From NCBI GenBank assembly GCA_021783525.1, contig JAJXTT010000140.1, positions 1 to 5,568 of the forward strand: 5,568 bases of DNA, in the 5' to 3' direction. The DNA is from Pseudomonadota bacterium. GTDB lineage: Bacteria > Pseudomonadota > Gammaproteobacteria > Burkholderiales > Gallionellaceae. Shown piece after piece: positions 1 to 5,482 of this stretch. The notes beneath the pieces are model-generated. The model saw only the letters and a list, made by a program, of their open reading frames with translations, was not told the DNA's origin and did not search any database. The position numbers were made by a program, and so were the translations under genes. Position 1 is the first letter of the stretch. Every line of letters starts with the position of its first letter.

Positions 1-290
1 GGAAACTGGATCAACCTGTCTCTTTCAAGTTCTTCGGGTGTCAGCGGCTTGTCGCTCGCCCCGAAGTCGGCCTTCCCCGACGAGATCGCTTCGATGCCCT
101 TGCCGGACCCCTGCGCAAAATAGGCCAGCGACGATCCGGTTTCTGCCTTGTACTGCTTGCCCCACTCCTGGTAAACCTGTTTGGGGAAAGTCGCCCCTAC
201 GCCGAAGATCACGCCCGCGTGTGCCTGGTTCAGCATCAGCGCCAGCAAGAAAATTGTGCTCAAGCTGATCCACGCCTTATTCTTCCTCAT
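1..290 (-). CDS. pstS: PstS-family periplasmic phosphate-binding protein (N-terminal part, runs off the window)
   Basis: The first 96 codons are visible; the gene continues past the left edge. Family role: PstS binds inorganic phosphate in the periplasm and hands it to the PstCAB ABC importer. Residues 1-25 form a typical Sec signal peptide: basic MRKNK, a hydrophobic core, then AHA before Gly26 as a likely signal-peptidase site. The mature part opens with GVGATFP (30-36), followed by GSGKGI (61-66) and ADFGASDKPL (74-83). These match the GAGATFP, GSGGG and DFGASD phosphate-contact motifs of PstS. The ATG at 288-290 is supported by an AAGGAG Shine-Dalgarno six bases upstream and by the signal peptide. 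No pst transporter gene is visible, so it may be a stand-alone or duplicate PstS, or the head of an operon beyond the edge. The family call is firm; the exact symbol is less so. Confidence 0.85.
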   Translation of the reverse strand, partial: MRKNKAWISLSTIFLLALMLNQAHAGVIFGVGATFPKQVYQEWGKQYKAETGSSLAYFAQGSGKGIEAISSGKADFGASDKPLTPEELERDRLIQF

Positions 291-392
291 CGATTTCTCC
301 TTGATTTCAAGCACAAACGAGTCCCCTTTTTTGCCCGCCATGCAGGTTCGCGGCGACCATCACCCGCACAGGCAGGAATACCGGGTTGTTTC

Positions 393-411
393 AGGACGGG
401 GAGAATGACGG
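393..411 (-). promoter_or_regulatory. Possible degenerate Pho-box-like repeat upstream of pstS
   Basis: Read on the minus strand, CCGTCAT (411-405) and CCGTCCT (399-393) resemble the two CTGTCAT half-sites bound by PhoB. A TATTCC -10-like hexamer lies about 12 bases further toward pstS. Against it, the repeat period is 12 rather than the canonical 11 bases, each half-site deviates from consensus, and the site is about 100 bases from the start codon. The only support is sequence resemblance plus the downstream gene being a phosphate-binding protein. Confidence 0.2.
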
Positions 412-701
412 GAGGGACGCAGAATGCTGACGCAGGAGTTCTGCGGCTGAATCTGGCGATCCCGCTGTCATAGCGCCGAAGCCCCTTAGACCGGTGATTT
501 TGCGTCCTGGTCTTTTGACCAGTTTGCCGTTTTCAGATTTTGTACAAAGCCTGTTGCCAAGCATGAAGCTATTGTTGCAGGTACGTGACAAGGCTACTGG
601 GGAAACATATTCACGTCAAGAATGGCAAAAATACGCAAACAGTGCCGACGGGGGCACCGATAGGGACAACCGGGATATGCCGATTTTGCCTTGCCCAACC
701 G

Positions 702-729
702 AAAAGGCCGGCGACTGGCCGGCCTTTTT
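702..729 (-). terminator. Intrinsic terminator after hupB (potentially bidirectional)
   Basis: A perfect 11-bp stem, AAAAGGCCGGC (702-712) paired with GCCGGCCTTTT (718-728), encloses a 5-nt GACTG loop. It is GC-rich near the loop with A-tracts and T-tracts at its base, so it could terminate in both directions. It lies 26 bases beyond the hupB stop codon, which makes hupB the obvious client. Nothing upstream on the plus strand is known to need it. Confidence 0.85.
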
Positions 730-754
730 CCTAAACCATCGCTGGCCTGGATAA

Positions 755-1039
755 TTACTTCTTGGCGCCGTTGACCGCAGCTTTCAGAGTGGCACCGGCC
801 TTGAATGCGGGCTGCTTGGAAGCCTTGATCTTGATGGCAGCGCCAGTGGACGGGTTACGGCCATTGCGAGCTGCACGCTTGCGGACCTCGAATGTTCCGA
901 AGCCTACCAACGCAACGTTGTCGCCCTTCTTCAGAGTAGCGGTGATGATTTCAATCAGGGCAGCGATGTTGCGGTCGGCATCAGCCTTGCTGCTTTCTGT
1001 CTTGGTTGCCAGTGCGTCGATCAGTTCTTTACGGTTCAT
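755..1039 (-). CDS. hupB: DNA-binding protein HU (beta type)
   Basis: A 94-residue histone-like nucleoid protein, the normal HU length. HU binds and bends DNA without strict sequence specificity as a dimer, compacting the nucleoid and assisting replication, recombination and transcription. The start MNRKELIDALA, the signature GFGTFEVRKRAARNGRNP (46-63) and the STG (64-66) in the DNA-gripping beta arm are all HU hallmarks; the tail is rich in Lys and Ala. The frame is open upstream to 1192, but the ATG at 1037-1039 is chosen because it gives the standard HU N-terminus and has AAGGAG nine bases upstream. A promoter at 1081-1109 and a strong terminator at 702-729 suggest a monocistronic transcript. 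IHF is less likely because HU-type arm and N-terminal sequences match better. Whether it is hupA or hupB is by convention. Confidence 0.93.
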   Translation of the reverse strand: MNRKELIDALATKTESSKADADRNIAALIEIITATLKKGDNVALVGFGTFEVRKRAARNGRNPSTGAAIKIKASKQPAFKAGATLKAAVNGAKK

Positions 1040-1080
1040 GCGTTTTTGCTCCTTGGTTGCGGTTGAAGTACCGGGGACGG

Positions 1081-1109
1081 ATTGTTGAGGATATTTCACT
1101 CGTTGGCAA
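1081..1109 (-). promoter_or_regulatory. Sigma70-type promoter for hupB
   Basis: On the minus strand, TTGCCA (1109-1104, 5 of 6 to the -35 consensus) is followed by exactly 17 bases and AACAAT (1086-1081, 4 of 6 to the -10 consensus). It predicts a transcription start near 1074 and a leader of about 35 nt carrying the AAGGAG site. It lies in the 159-bp gap between hupB and the upstream START-like gene, where a promoter is expected for a highly expressed nucleoid protein. Confidence 0.5.
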
Positions 1110-1182
1110 GTGGTTGGGCCTCCAATTTCTCGCGTCGGACCTTGATTCGCGGTTGCAGGGCCCGTTTGAAACCCGGACAGCA

Positions 1183-1198
1183 GACGACTCAAGTCGCC
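1183..1198 (-). other. Small hairpin directly after the START-like gene stop codon
   Basis: Read on the minus strand, GGCGAC and GTCGTC pair (six pairs, one G-U) around a TTGA loop, starting immediately after the TAG at 1199-1201. There is no T-tract, so it is a poor intrinsic terminator. It might protect the 3' end or pause polymerase, or be chance. Confidence 0.25.
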
Positions 1199-1789
1199 CT
1201 ATTCTACTATCTTGGCGATTTGCCGGCCCTCACATCGGGTCGAGTCCGTGTCATTGCGTTTCTCGGCCATCTGCGCGATGGCGCTGAACCTGTCGACAAG
1301 GCCATTCTTCGCAAAATGGTCGATGATAAACAACGGGACCAGGGTGTCCGGCTCCCACAGCCCCTGGAACCTGAGCGTACTCCCGTGAGGATTCGGCCGG
1401 ATACTCCAGCTTCCCTGAAACTCTTTCGAATCGCCGGACAGCTGCACAAAAGAGATGCCCTCATAGGGGTCTTCCATATACTCCATGACCGAATGCAGGC
1501 GCACATGAAGAAACAGGACGTGCTCGTCAGCCGTGCGTTCGACCCTTACCCTGTTTGCGGTTTCGCGATAAGCGACGGACTCAACCACCCCCGGCAGACT
1601 CTTTGCCGCCTCATAATCGGTCAAATAATTATAGGCTGCGCATTTCGTCAACGGCGTGTCGAAACTGGCGATGAAGGTATAGAAGTCGCCGACCCTCCTG
1701 ACGTCCACCTGCAATCCCGGGTATTGGGTATCCGGCCAGGCCGTCGCGCTGGTCATCAATAGCCAGCCGAACAATATTCGCTTCATCAT
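1199..1789 (-). CDS. Secreted START/SRPBCC-like (polyketide cyclase / lipid-binding fold) protein, function unknown
   Basis: A 196-residue protein. Residues 1-18 look like a signal peptide (MMKRILFGWLLMTSATAW), implying export to the periplasm. The rest follows the START/SRPBCC helix-grip pattern: an opening strand with YTFIASFDTPL (37-47), the hallmark helix AAYNYLTDYEAAKSLPGVVES (51-71), alternating beta strands (RVRVER 80-85; HVLFLHVRL 90-98; GSTLRFQGLWEP 136-147), and a long C-terminal helix FIIDHFAKNGLVDRFSAIAQMAEKR (154-178). Proteins of this fold bind hydrophobic ligands or lipids, but no ligand or catalytic residue can be assigned. The frame is open to 1825; the ATG at 1787-1789 is preferred because the signal peptide starts there and AAGGG precedes it by five bases. 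The adjacent ATG at 1784-1786 is equally possible. It lies 57 bases after yggU and may be cotranscribed. A remote relationship to Coq10-like START proteins is possible. Confidence 0.75.
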   Translation of the reverse strand: MMKRILFGWLLMTSATAWPDTQYPGLQVDVRRVGDFYTFIASFDTPLTKCAAYNYLTDYEAAKSLPGVVESVAYRETANRVRVERTADEHVLFLHVRLHSVMEYMEDPYEGISFVQLSGDSKEFQGSWSIRPNPHGSTLRFQGLWEPDTLVPLFIIDHFAKNGLVDRFSAIAQMAEKRNDTDSTRCEGRQIAKIVE

Positions 1790-1790
1790 G

Positions 1791-1809
1791 GATACCCTTA
1801 TAGGGAATC
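1791..1809 (-). promoter_or_regulatory. Hairpin holding the ribosome-binding site of the START-like gene
   Basis: On the minus strand GATTCCCT and AGGGTATC pair (seven pairs, one T-T mismatch) around an ATA loop. The 3' arm contains most of the AAGGG Shine-Dalgarno, and the hairpin ends one base before the first ATG. If it folds, it would limit ribosome access. The structure is seen directly; its regulatory effect is inference. Confidence 0.35.
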
Positions 1810-1846
1810 TTTGTGACGCGAGCATGACATGGCAATTTTTTACCCA

Positions 1847-2131
1847 TCAGGCCAGCAAGTTCTCCGGCTCCATCTTGCTGCCCGTGATCGCAACGACCTT
1901 GTGGCGGGACTGCCCGCCTTGCCTGAGCTCGACCTGCCGCAACGGAACCCCAAAGGATTCGGCGATGAATTTCAGGAGTGCCTCGTTGGCACGGCCCTCG
2001 ACCGGCGGAGCGGCAAGACGGATCTTCATGGCCTCGCCATGCAGACCCGCCACTTCCGTGCGCTTTGCGCCGGGCTGGACATGCAGGGTAAGGGTGAGCA
2101 CGTCGCCGTTGCGGCGGTACCATGCGCTCAC
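1847..2131 (-). CDS. yggU: DUF167 / YggU family protein
   Basis: A 94-residue member of the DUF167 family, small soluble alpha/beta proteins of unknown biochemical function widely conserved in bacteria. Diagnostic stretches are LHVQPGAKRTEVAGLHG (16-32), IRLAAPPVEGRANEALLKFI (37-56) and VELRQGGQSRHKVVAI (67-82), which cover the family core. The start is the GTG at 2129-2131, which overlaps the yggT stop in a GTGA (4-bp overlap), indicating translational coupling. The frame remains open upstream to 2446, but that extension would lie wholly inside yggT and has no family similarity. An internal ATG nearby is out of frame. The neighbours proC and yggT are its usual genomic companions. Family assignment is firm; function is not known. 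Confidence 0.88.
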   Translation of the reverse strand: MSAWYRRNGDVLTLTLHVQPGAKRTEVAGLHGEAMKIRLAAPPVEGRANEALLKFIAESFGVPLRQVELRQGGQSRHKVVAITGSKMEPENLLA

Positions 2132-2694
2132 AGCAATCTCATCACGGCCTGTTCCAGTCCGCCTATCGGCACGATGAGGATGAGCTGGCAGACAATGAGC
2201 AGCACCAGCACGGAAAGGTCGACGTTGCCGACCGGCGGGATGCGCCGCCGCAAAGGTCGCACGAAAGGGCGGTTGACCGCGCCCAGCATCGGCGCAAGCG
2301 GCGTATGGGGATTGACCCAGGACAGAATCGCCTCCGTGATCAGCGTGGCCATGAGCAGGTAAAGACTGATCTTCAGCAACTTGACCGCCGTCCACAACAG
2401 CAGCCCCGGCAGGGGGAACGTTTCGAAGGCATAACCCTGCAGCCACAAGTAAGCGCTGAGATAGCAGAATTCCACCAGGAACGCCAACAGCAGCGTTGCG
2501 GTATCCAGGCCCATGAACCTCGGAATGAAGCGGCGCGCGCGCAGCACGACAAAATCCGTCAGCGCCATCAGGAATTCGCCGATCGGATTGCGCATCGGCG
2601 CCTGCAGCCAGACCGCATGGAAACGGAACAGCAGGATGGCCGCATAGGGTTGCACCAGCGCGTCGTTCAGGAAAGAAAGTGTCTCACCCAGCAT
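2128..2694 (-). CDS. yggT: YggT family integral membrane protein
   Basis: A 188-residue inner-membrane protein with two copies of the YGGT unit. The first includes WLQAPMRNPIGEFLMALTDF (29-48) and ends in RARRFIP (52-58). The second includes SWVNPHTPLAPMLGAVNRPF (125-144) and ends in RPLRRRIPPVGNVDLS (146-161). Hydrophobic segments lie at about 10-30, 64-90, 96-122 and 158-179. Members have been linked to osmotic stress tolerance, to cell-division or membrane organisation, and to YlmG-like roles, but no molecular activity is settled. The ATG overlaps the proC stop by one base (TGATG), with AAGGA six bases upstream inside proC, so the two are coupled. Its own stop overlaps the yggU GTG. Length and repeat layout are normal for proteobacterial YggT. 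Confidence 0.92.
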   Translation of the reverse strand: MLGETLSFLNDALVQPYAAILLFRFHAVWLQAPMRNPIGEFLMALTDFVVLRARRFIPRFMGLDTATLLLAFLVEFCYLSAYLWLQGYAFETFPLPGLLLWTAVKLLKISLYLLMATLITEAILSWVNPHTPLAPMLGAVNRPFVRPLRRRIPPVGNVDLSVLVLLIVCQLILIVPIGGLEQAVMRLL

Positions 2695-3506
2695 CAGGCG
2701 TCCTTTCCCAGCTCATCGCCCAATTCCCTGGAACGTGTCGCGGCCGCATGGATGGCTGCGACGATGTTCGCCTTCACGCGGTCCTTCTCCATGCTGAGCA
2801 ACGCTCGCTCGGTCGTGCCCTTCCTGGAAGTCACGCGCTCCCGGAGGACGGCGACATCCTCCTGGCTGCTTTCGGCCAGCTTGCTGGCGCCGAGGAAAGT
2901 GTCCAGCACCAGCTGCCGCGCCTGGGCTTCGTCCAGCCCGAGTTCGTACGCTCCCTGCTGCATCGCCTCGATGAAATAGAAGACATAGGCCGGACCGCTG
3001 CCGGAAATTGCCGTCACCGCATCCAGCATCTCCTCGTCCTCCACCCACAGCGTGCTGCCCACTGCCCCGAGAATCGACTCTGCGCGATGGCATTGCTCCG
3101 GCTTCACCGCGGGTGTCGCATACAACGCGGTGACGCCGCTGCGGATCAGCGCCGGCGTATTGGGCATGCAGCGCACGATGTTCTGCGTCCCTATCCAGCG
3201 CGCCATGTCCTGCGTGCGGATACCCGCTGCGATGGAGAGGACAAGCTGTTCGTCCAGGATAGGCGCGAGCTGCACGGCGATTTCCTGCAGCTGTTGCGGC
3301 TTGACCGCCAGGATCAATGTTTCACCGTGCGCCACTGCCTCGGACAATTCCGTCGTCGCCCTGACCCCGAATTCGTTATGCAGCTCCGCGCATTTGTCCT
3401 TGCTCAACTCGACTACGTGCATCTTGGATGGCGAATAGCCGCGCTTGATCAGTCCGCCGATCAATGCCTTTGCCATGTTGCCGCCGCCGATGAATGTAAT
3501 TTTCAT
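2694..3506 (-). CDS. proC: Pyrroline-5-carboxylate reductase
   Basis: A 270-residue cytosolic enzyme catalysing the last step of proline synthesis, NAD(P)H-dependent reduction of 1-pyrroline-5-carboxylate to L-proline. The N-terminal Rossmann fold begins at once with FIGGGNMAKALI (5-16) and includes ILAVKPQQ (65-72). RCMPNTPAL (112-120) and AISGSGPAYVF (166-176) are the conserved substrate and cofactor-domain motifs. The family signature falls at VTSRKGTTERAL (225-236). That block usually reads PGGTT or similar, so Lys229 replaces the usual Gly/Ala/Asn; this may be lineage variation. The ATG at 3504-3506 has AGGA six bases upstream. The stop overlaps the yggT start by one base. Length is standard and no frame damage is visible. 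Confidence 0.97.
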   Translation of the reverse strand: MKITFIGGGNMAKALIGGLIKRGYSPSKMHVVELSKDKCAELHNEFGVRATTELSEAVAHGETLILAVKPQQLQEIAVQLAPILDEQLVLSIAAGIRTQDMARWIGTQNIVRCMPNTPALIRSGVTALYATPAVKPEQCHRAESILGAVGSTLWVEDEEMLDAVTAISGSGPAYVFYFIEAMQQGAYELGLDEAQARQLVLDTFLGASKLAESSQEDVAVLRERVTSRKGTTERALLSMEKDRVKANIVAAIHAAATRSRELGDELGKDA

Positions 3507-3662
3507 ATCTTGTCCTATGAATAGCGGGTTGGCCGAACCCCTGTTCCCCCAACCGCGCGTGTGTTGTTGGGGCTTTAGCCACTTACAACCACGGCCTACC
3601 CCTTGCGGGTGTAACCCTCCCCCGGAGGGAGAGGGGCCAAACGTCTCGTTAGCGAGACTGTT
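3507..3662 (-). repeat. Hairpin-dense spacer between yggS and proC
   Basis: This 156-bp gap contains a run of short inverted repeats: GGGTT/AACCC (3526-3540), CCCCAAC/GTTGGGG with a 12-nt loop (3547-3572), GGCT/AGCC (3571-3580), ACCC/GGGT (3598-3610), CCCTCC/GGAGGG (3615-3629), and the post-yggS hairpin (3643-3658). It holds no gene. The CCCTCC...GGAGGGAGAGGGG part resembles G/C-rich palindromic repeats common in proteobacterial spacers, so it may be a dispersed extragenic palindrome; copy number cannot be judged from one window. The proC ribosome-binding site (AGGA) lies at its edge. Confidence 0.45.
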
Positions 3663-3663
3663 T
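3639..3663 (-). terminator. Hairpin at the yggS stop codon, possible weak terminator
   Basis: On the minus strand, GTCTCG (3658-3653) pairs with CGAGAC (3648-3643) around CTAA. The stem extends through AAAC (3663-3660) with GTTT (3642-3639) across one bulged A. It begins in the yggS stop codon. Only three T residues follow before GGCCCC, so termination would be partial at best; it could instead attenuate read-through into proC or stabilise the yggS mRNA. Confidence 0.4.
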
Positions 3664-4343
3664 CATCTCTGGCCGAATATCGCCGTGCCGATCCGCACGA
3701 TGGTAGCACCCTCCCTGATGGCCGCGGGATAGTCGTGCGACATGCCCATCGACAGGGTATCCAGAGACATGCCCTGCGAGTTCATTTTTTCCAGCAACAT
3801 GCGCATCCTTGCGAAAGGTGCACGCTGCGCCATTTCGCCCGCCGCGGGAGCCGGTATCGTCATCAGTCCGCGCAACCTGATATGCGGCAAGTGCACAAGC
3901 TGTTGTGCCAGAGGCAGTGCCTCTTCGGGTGCTACGCCGCTCTTGCTCTCTTCTTCGCTCACGTTCACTTGCAGACAGATGTTCAGCGGGGGCAGATTTG
4001 CAGGTCGCTGTGCCGACAGCCGCTCGGCGATCTTCAGCCTGTCCACGCTGTGCACCCAGTCAAAGCGCTCGGCGATCGCGCGCGTCTTGTTGCTCTGGAT
4101 GGGACCGATGAAATGCCACTCCAGCGGCAGATCGCGCAACGCGTCGATCTTTTCCAGCGCTTCCTGCAGATAATTCTCGCCGAAAGCAGTCTGCCCGCAG
4201 TCGTACGCCTCGCGCACCGCCGTCGCCGGAAACGTCTTGCTGACGGCCAGCAAACTGATCTCCGACACATTCCGGTGTGCCGCTCTGGCGGCTTGGGCAA
4301 TGGCTTCGCGGGTCGCTTGCAAGTTGGAGAGGATTGCAGTCAT
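3663..4343 (-). CDS. yggS: YggS family pyridoxal phosphate homeostasis protein (PLPBP)
   Basis: A 226-residue single-domain PLP-binding protein with an alanine-racemase-like TIM barrel but no known enzyme activity. The family keeps free PLP and amino/keto-acid pools in balance. LLAVSKTFPA (31-40) contains Lys36, the Schiff-base lysine. FGENYLQEA (54-62), EWHFIGPIQSNKT (75-87), LQVNVSEEESKSG (124-136), GLMTIPAPA (159-167) and LSMGMSHDYPAAIREGAT (197-214) are the other conserved blocks, the last ending at the phosphate-binding region. The ATG at 4341-4343 gives the normal family N-terminus; the open frame to 4508 runs through pilT and is not used. There is no clean Shine-Dalgarno (only CGGGCG). 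It stands divergent from pilT with a 52-bp gap and upstream of proC, its frequent partner. Confidence 0.95.
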   Translation of the reverse strand: MTAILSNLQATREAIAQAARAAHRNVSEISLLAVSKTFPATAVREAYDCGQTAFGENYLQEALEKIDALRDLPLEWHFIGPIQSNKTRAIAERFDWVHSVDRLKIAERLSAQRPANLPPLNICLQVNVSEEESKSGVAPEEALPLAQQLVHLPHIRLRGLMTIPAPAAGEMAQRAPFARMRMLLEKMNSQGMSLDTLSMGMSHDYPAAIREGATIVRIGTAIFGQR

Positions 4344-4346
4344 AAT
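4317..4346 (+). promoter_or_regulatory. Candidate sigma70-type promoter for pilT
   Basis: TTGCAA (4317-4322, 4 of 6) and CATAAT (4341-4346, 5 of 6) are separated by 18 bases. This predicts a start near 4353 and a leader of about 43 nt before the pilT ATG. The -10 element includes the reverse complement of the yggS start codon, so it lies within the yggS 5' end. It is the best match in the short divergent gap but is unproven. Confidence 0.35.
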
Positions 4347-4388
4347 CGCCCGAGTCGTCGTGATCCGACGCAGTTTAATACACTCAGG

Positions 4389-4394
4389 ATTATA
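4389..4394 (-). promoter_or_regulatory. Candidate -10 element for yggS
   Basis: The minus strand reads a perfect TATAAT here, 45 bases upstream of the yggS ATG, giving a predicted start near 4382. No good -35 hexamer is seen at 16-18 bases (best CGAGCA, 2 of 6), so it would be weak or activator-dependent. It overlaps the last Shine-Dalgarno base and the spacer just before the pilT start codon. Confidence 0.35.
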
Positions 4395-4395
4395 T

Positions 4396-5439
4396 ATGGA
4401 TATCACCGAACTGCTCGCCTTCGGCGTGAAGAACAAAGCTTCCGACTTGCACCTCTCCGCCGGCCTGCCACCGATGATCCGCGTACACGGCGACATGCGC
4501 CGCATCAACCTGCCCCCGATGGATCACAAGGAAGTCCACGCCATGGTGTACGACATCATGAACGACGGGCAGCGCAAGCATTACGAAGAGAACAAGGAAG
4601 TCGACTTCTCGTTCGAGGTGCCCAACCTGGCGCGCTTCCGCGTCAACGCCTTCATCCAGAACCGCGGCGCGGGTGCGGTAATGCGTACCATTCCTTCCAA
4701 GATACTCACGCTGGAAGACCTCAAATGCCCGCCGATCTTCAAGGACATTTCCGAATTCCCGCGCGGCATGGTGCTGGTGACCGGTCCGACCGGTTCCGGT
4801 AAATCGACCACGCTGGCGGCGATGGTGAACCACATCAACGAGAACGAGATGGGCCACATCCTGACCGTGGAAGACCCGATCGAATTCGTGCATGAATCCA
4901 AGAAGTCGCTGGTCAACCAGCGCGAGGTCGGCCCGCACACGCTGTCTTTCAACAACGCGCTGCGTTCAGCACTGCGCGAGGACCCGGACGTGATCCTGGT
5001 GGGCGAAATGCGCGACCTGGAGACCATCCGCCTGGCGATGACGGCGGCAGAGACCGGCCACCTGGTGTTCGGCACCTTGCACACCAGCTCGGCCGCCAAG
5101 ACCATCGACCGTATCATCGACGTGTTCCCGGCCGACGAAAAGGAAATGGTGCGCGCGATGCTGTCCGAATCCCTGCGCGCGGTGATCTCGCAGACGCTGC
5201 TCAAGACCAAGGACGGCACCGGCCGCGTAGCGGCGCACGAGATCATGATCTGTACCCCGGCGATCCGCAACCTGATCCGCGAAGCCAAGGTGCCGCAGAT
5301 GTATTCCGCCATCCAGACGGGAGGCAACATCGGCATGCAGACGCTGGATCAATGCCTGAGCGATCTGGTGAAGCGCAACCAGGTGGCCTCGGCGGAAGCG
5401 CGCGGCAAAGCCGTGAACAAAGACCTGTTCCCGGGTTAA
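4396..5439 (+). CDS. pilT: Type IV pilus retraction ATPase PilT
   Basis: A 347-residue hexameric ATPase at the cytoplasmic base of the type IV pilus; it depolymerises pilin to retract the fibre, driving twitching motility, DNA uptake and surface sensing. The N-terminal PAS-like domain starts with the typical ITELLAFGVKNKASDLHLSA (3-22). The RecA-like domain carries Walker A GPTGSGKS (130-137), the Asp box ILTVEDPIEF (155-164), Walker B ALREDPDVILVGEMRD (192-207) and the His box AETGHLVFGTLHT (218-230). AIRNLIRE (289-296) is the motif required for retraction and marks PilT rather than the extension ATPase PilB. The ATG at 4396 has AGGA six bases upstream and yields the standard PilT start; the open frame back to 4237 overlaps yggS and is not coding. 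pilU follows after 43 bp. Confidence 0.97.
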   Translation: MDITELLAFGVKNKASDLHLSAGLPPMIRVHGDMRRINLPPMDHKEVHAMVYDIMNDGQRKHYEENKEVDFSFEVPNLARFRVNAFIQNRGAGAVMRTIPSKILTLEDLKCPPIFKDISEFPRGMVLVTGPTGSGKSTTLAAMVNHINENEMGHILTVEDPIEFVHESKKSLVNQREVGPHTLSFNNALRSALREDPDVILVGEMRDLETIRLAMTAAETGHLVFGTLHTSSAAKTIDRIIDVFPADEKEMVRAMLSESLRAVISQTLLKTKDGTGRVAAHEIMICTPAIRNLIREAKVPQMYSAIQTGGNIGMQTLDQCLSDLVKRNQVASAEARGKAVNKDLFPG

Positions 5440-5482
5440 TCCCCTACCAAATCAAGAACCATAGCTGCACCAGGAGTCCATC

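Larger units (their letters stand above)
291..754. other. 464-bp intergenic region between hupB and pstS, no convincing gene
   Basis: Open frames here (391-591 minus, 494-754 plus) have no recognisable domain; the plus one reads through the hupB terminator and stops beside the hupB stop codon. The region holds the pstS ribosome-binding site (AAGGAG, 297-302 on the minus strand), an imperfect GTCAT-type repeat pair (393-411), a perfect 6-bp hairpin with a TTTT loop (507-522), and the terminator at 702-729. I see no tRNA or other structured RNA that I can name. It most likely serves as the pstS leader and promoter region. Confidence 0.6.

Noticed and set aside
465..471. Exact CTGTCAT on the plus strand, a Pho-box half-site
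   Set aside because: No second half-site 11 bases away, and it is oriented away from pstS; a single 7-mer is expected by chance.
494..754. 86-codon plus-strand open frame in the hupB-pstS gap
   Set aside because: It reads through the hupB terminator hairpin and ends beside the hupB stop; no domain and no convincing ribosome-binding site.
1145..1180. GTTTGAAAC-type inverted repeat suggestive of a tRNA T-arm or terminator
   Set aside because: Arms are only four bases with a one-base centre, there is no cloverleaf around it and no T-tract.
2132..2446. Upstream extension of the yggU frame
   Set aside because: Lies entirely within yggT in another frame; the DUF167 similarity begins only after the GTG at 2131.
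2122..3524. Long plus-strand open frames (2122-2979 and 2679-3524) opposite yggT and proC
   Set aside because: Low-complexity Arg/Gln/His-rich translations antisense to well-recognised genes; no ribosome-binding site or family match.
4237..4395. N-terminal extension of the pilT frame by 53 residues
   Set aside because: It overlaps the yggS start on the other strand and has no similarity to PilT; the ATG at 4396 with AGGA gives the standard N-terminus.
3735..4802. Long plus-strand open frame (355 codons) across yggS and pilT
   Set aside because: Antisense to yggS, then out of frame with pilT; Arg/His/Gln-rich composition with no domain, typical of GC-rich shadow frames.
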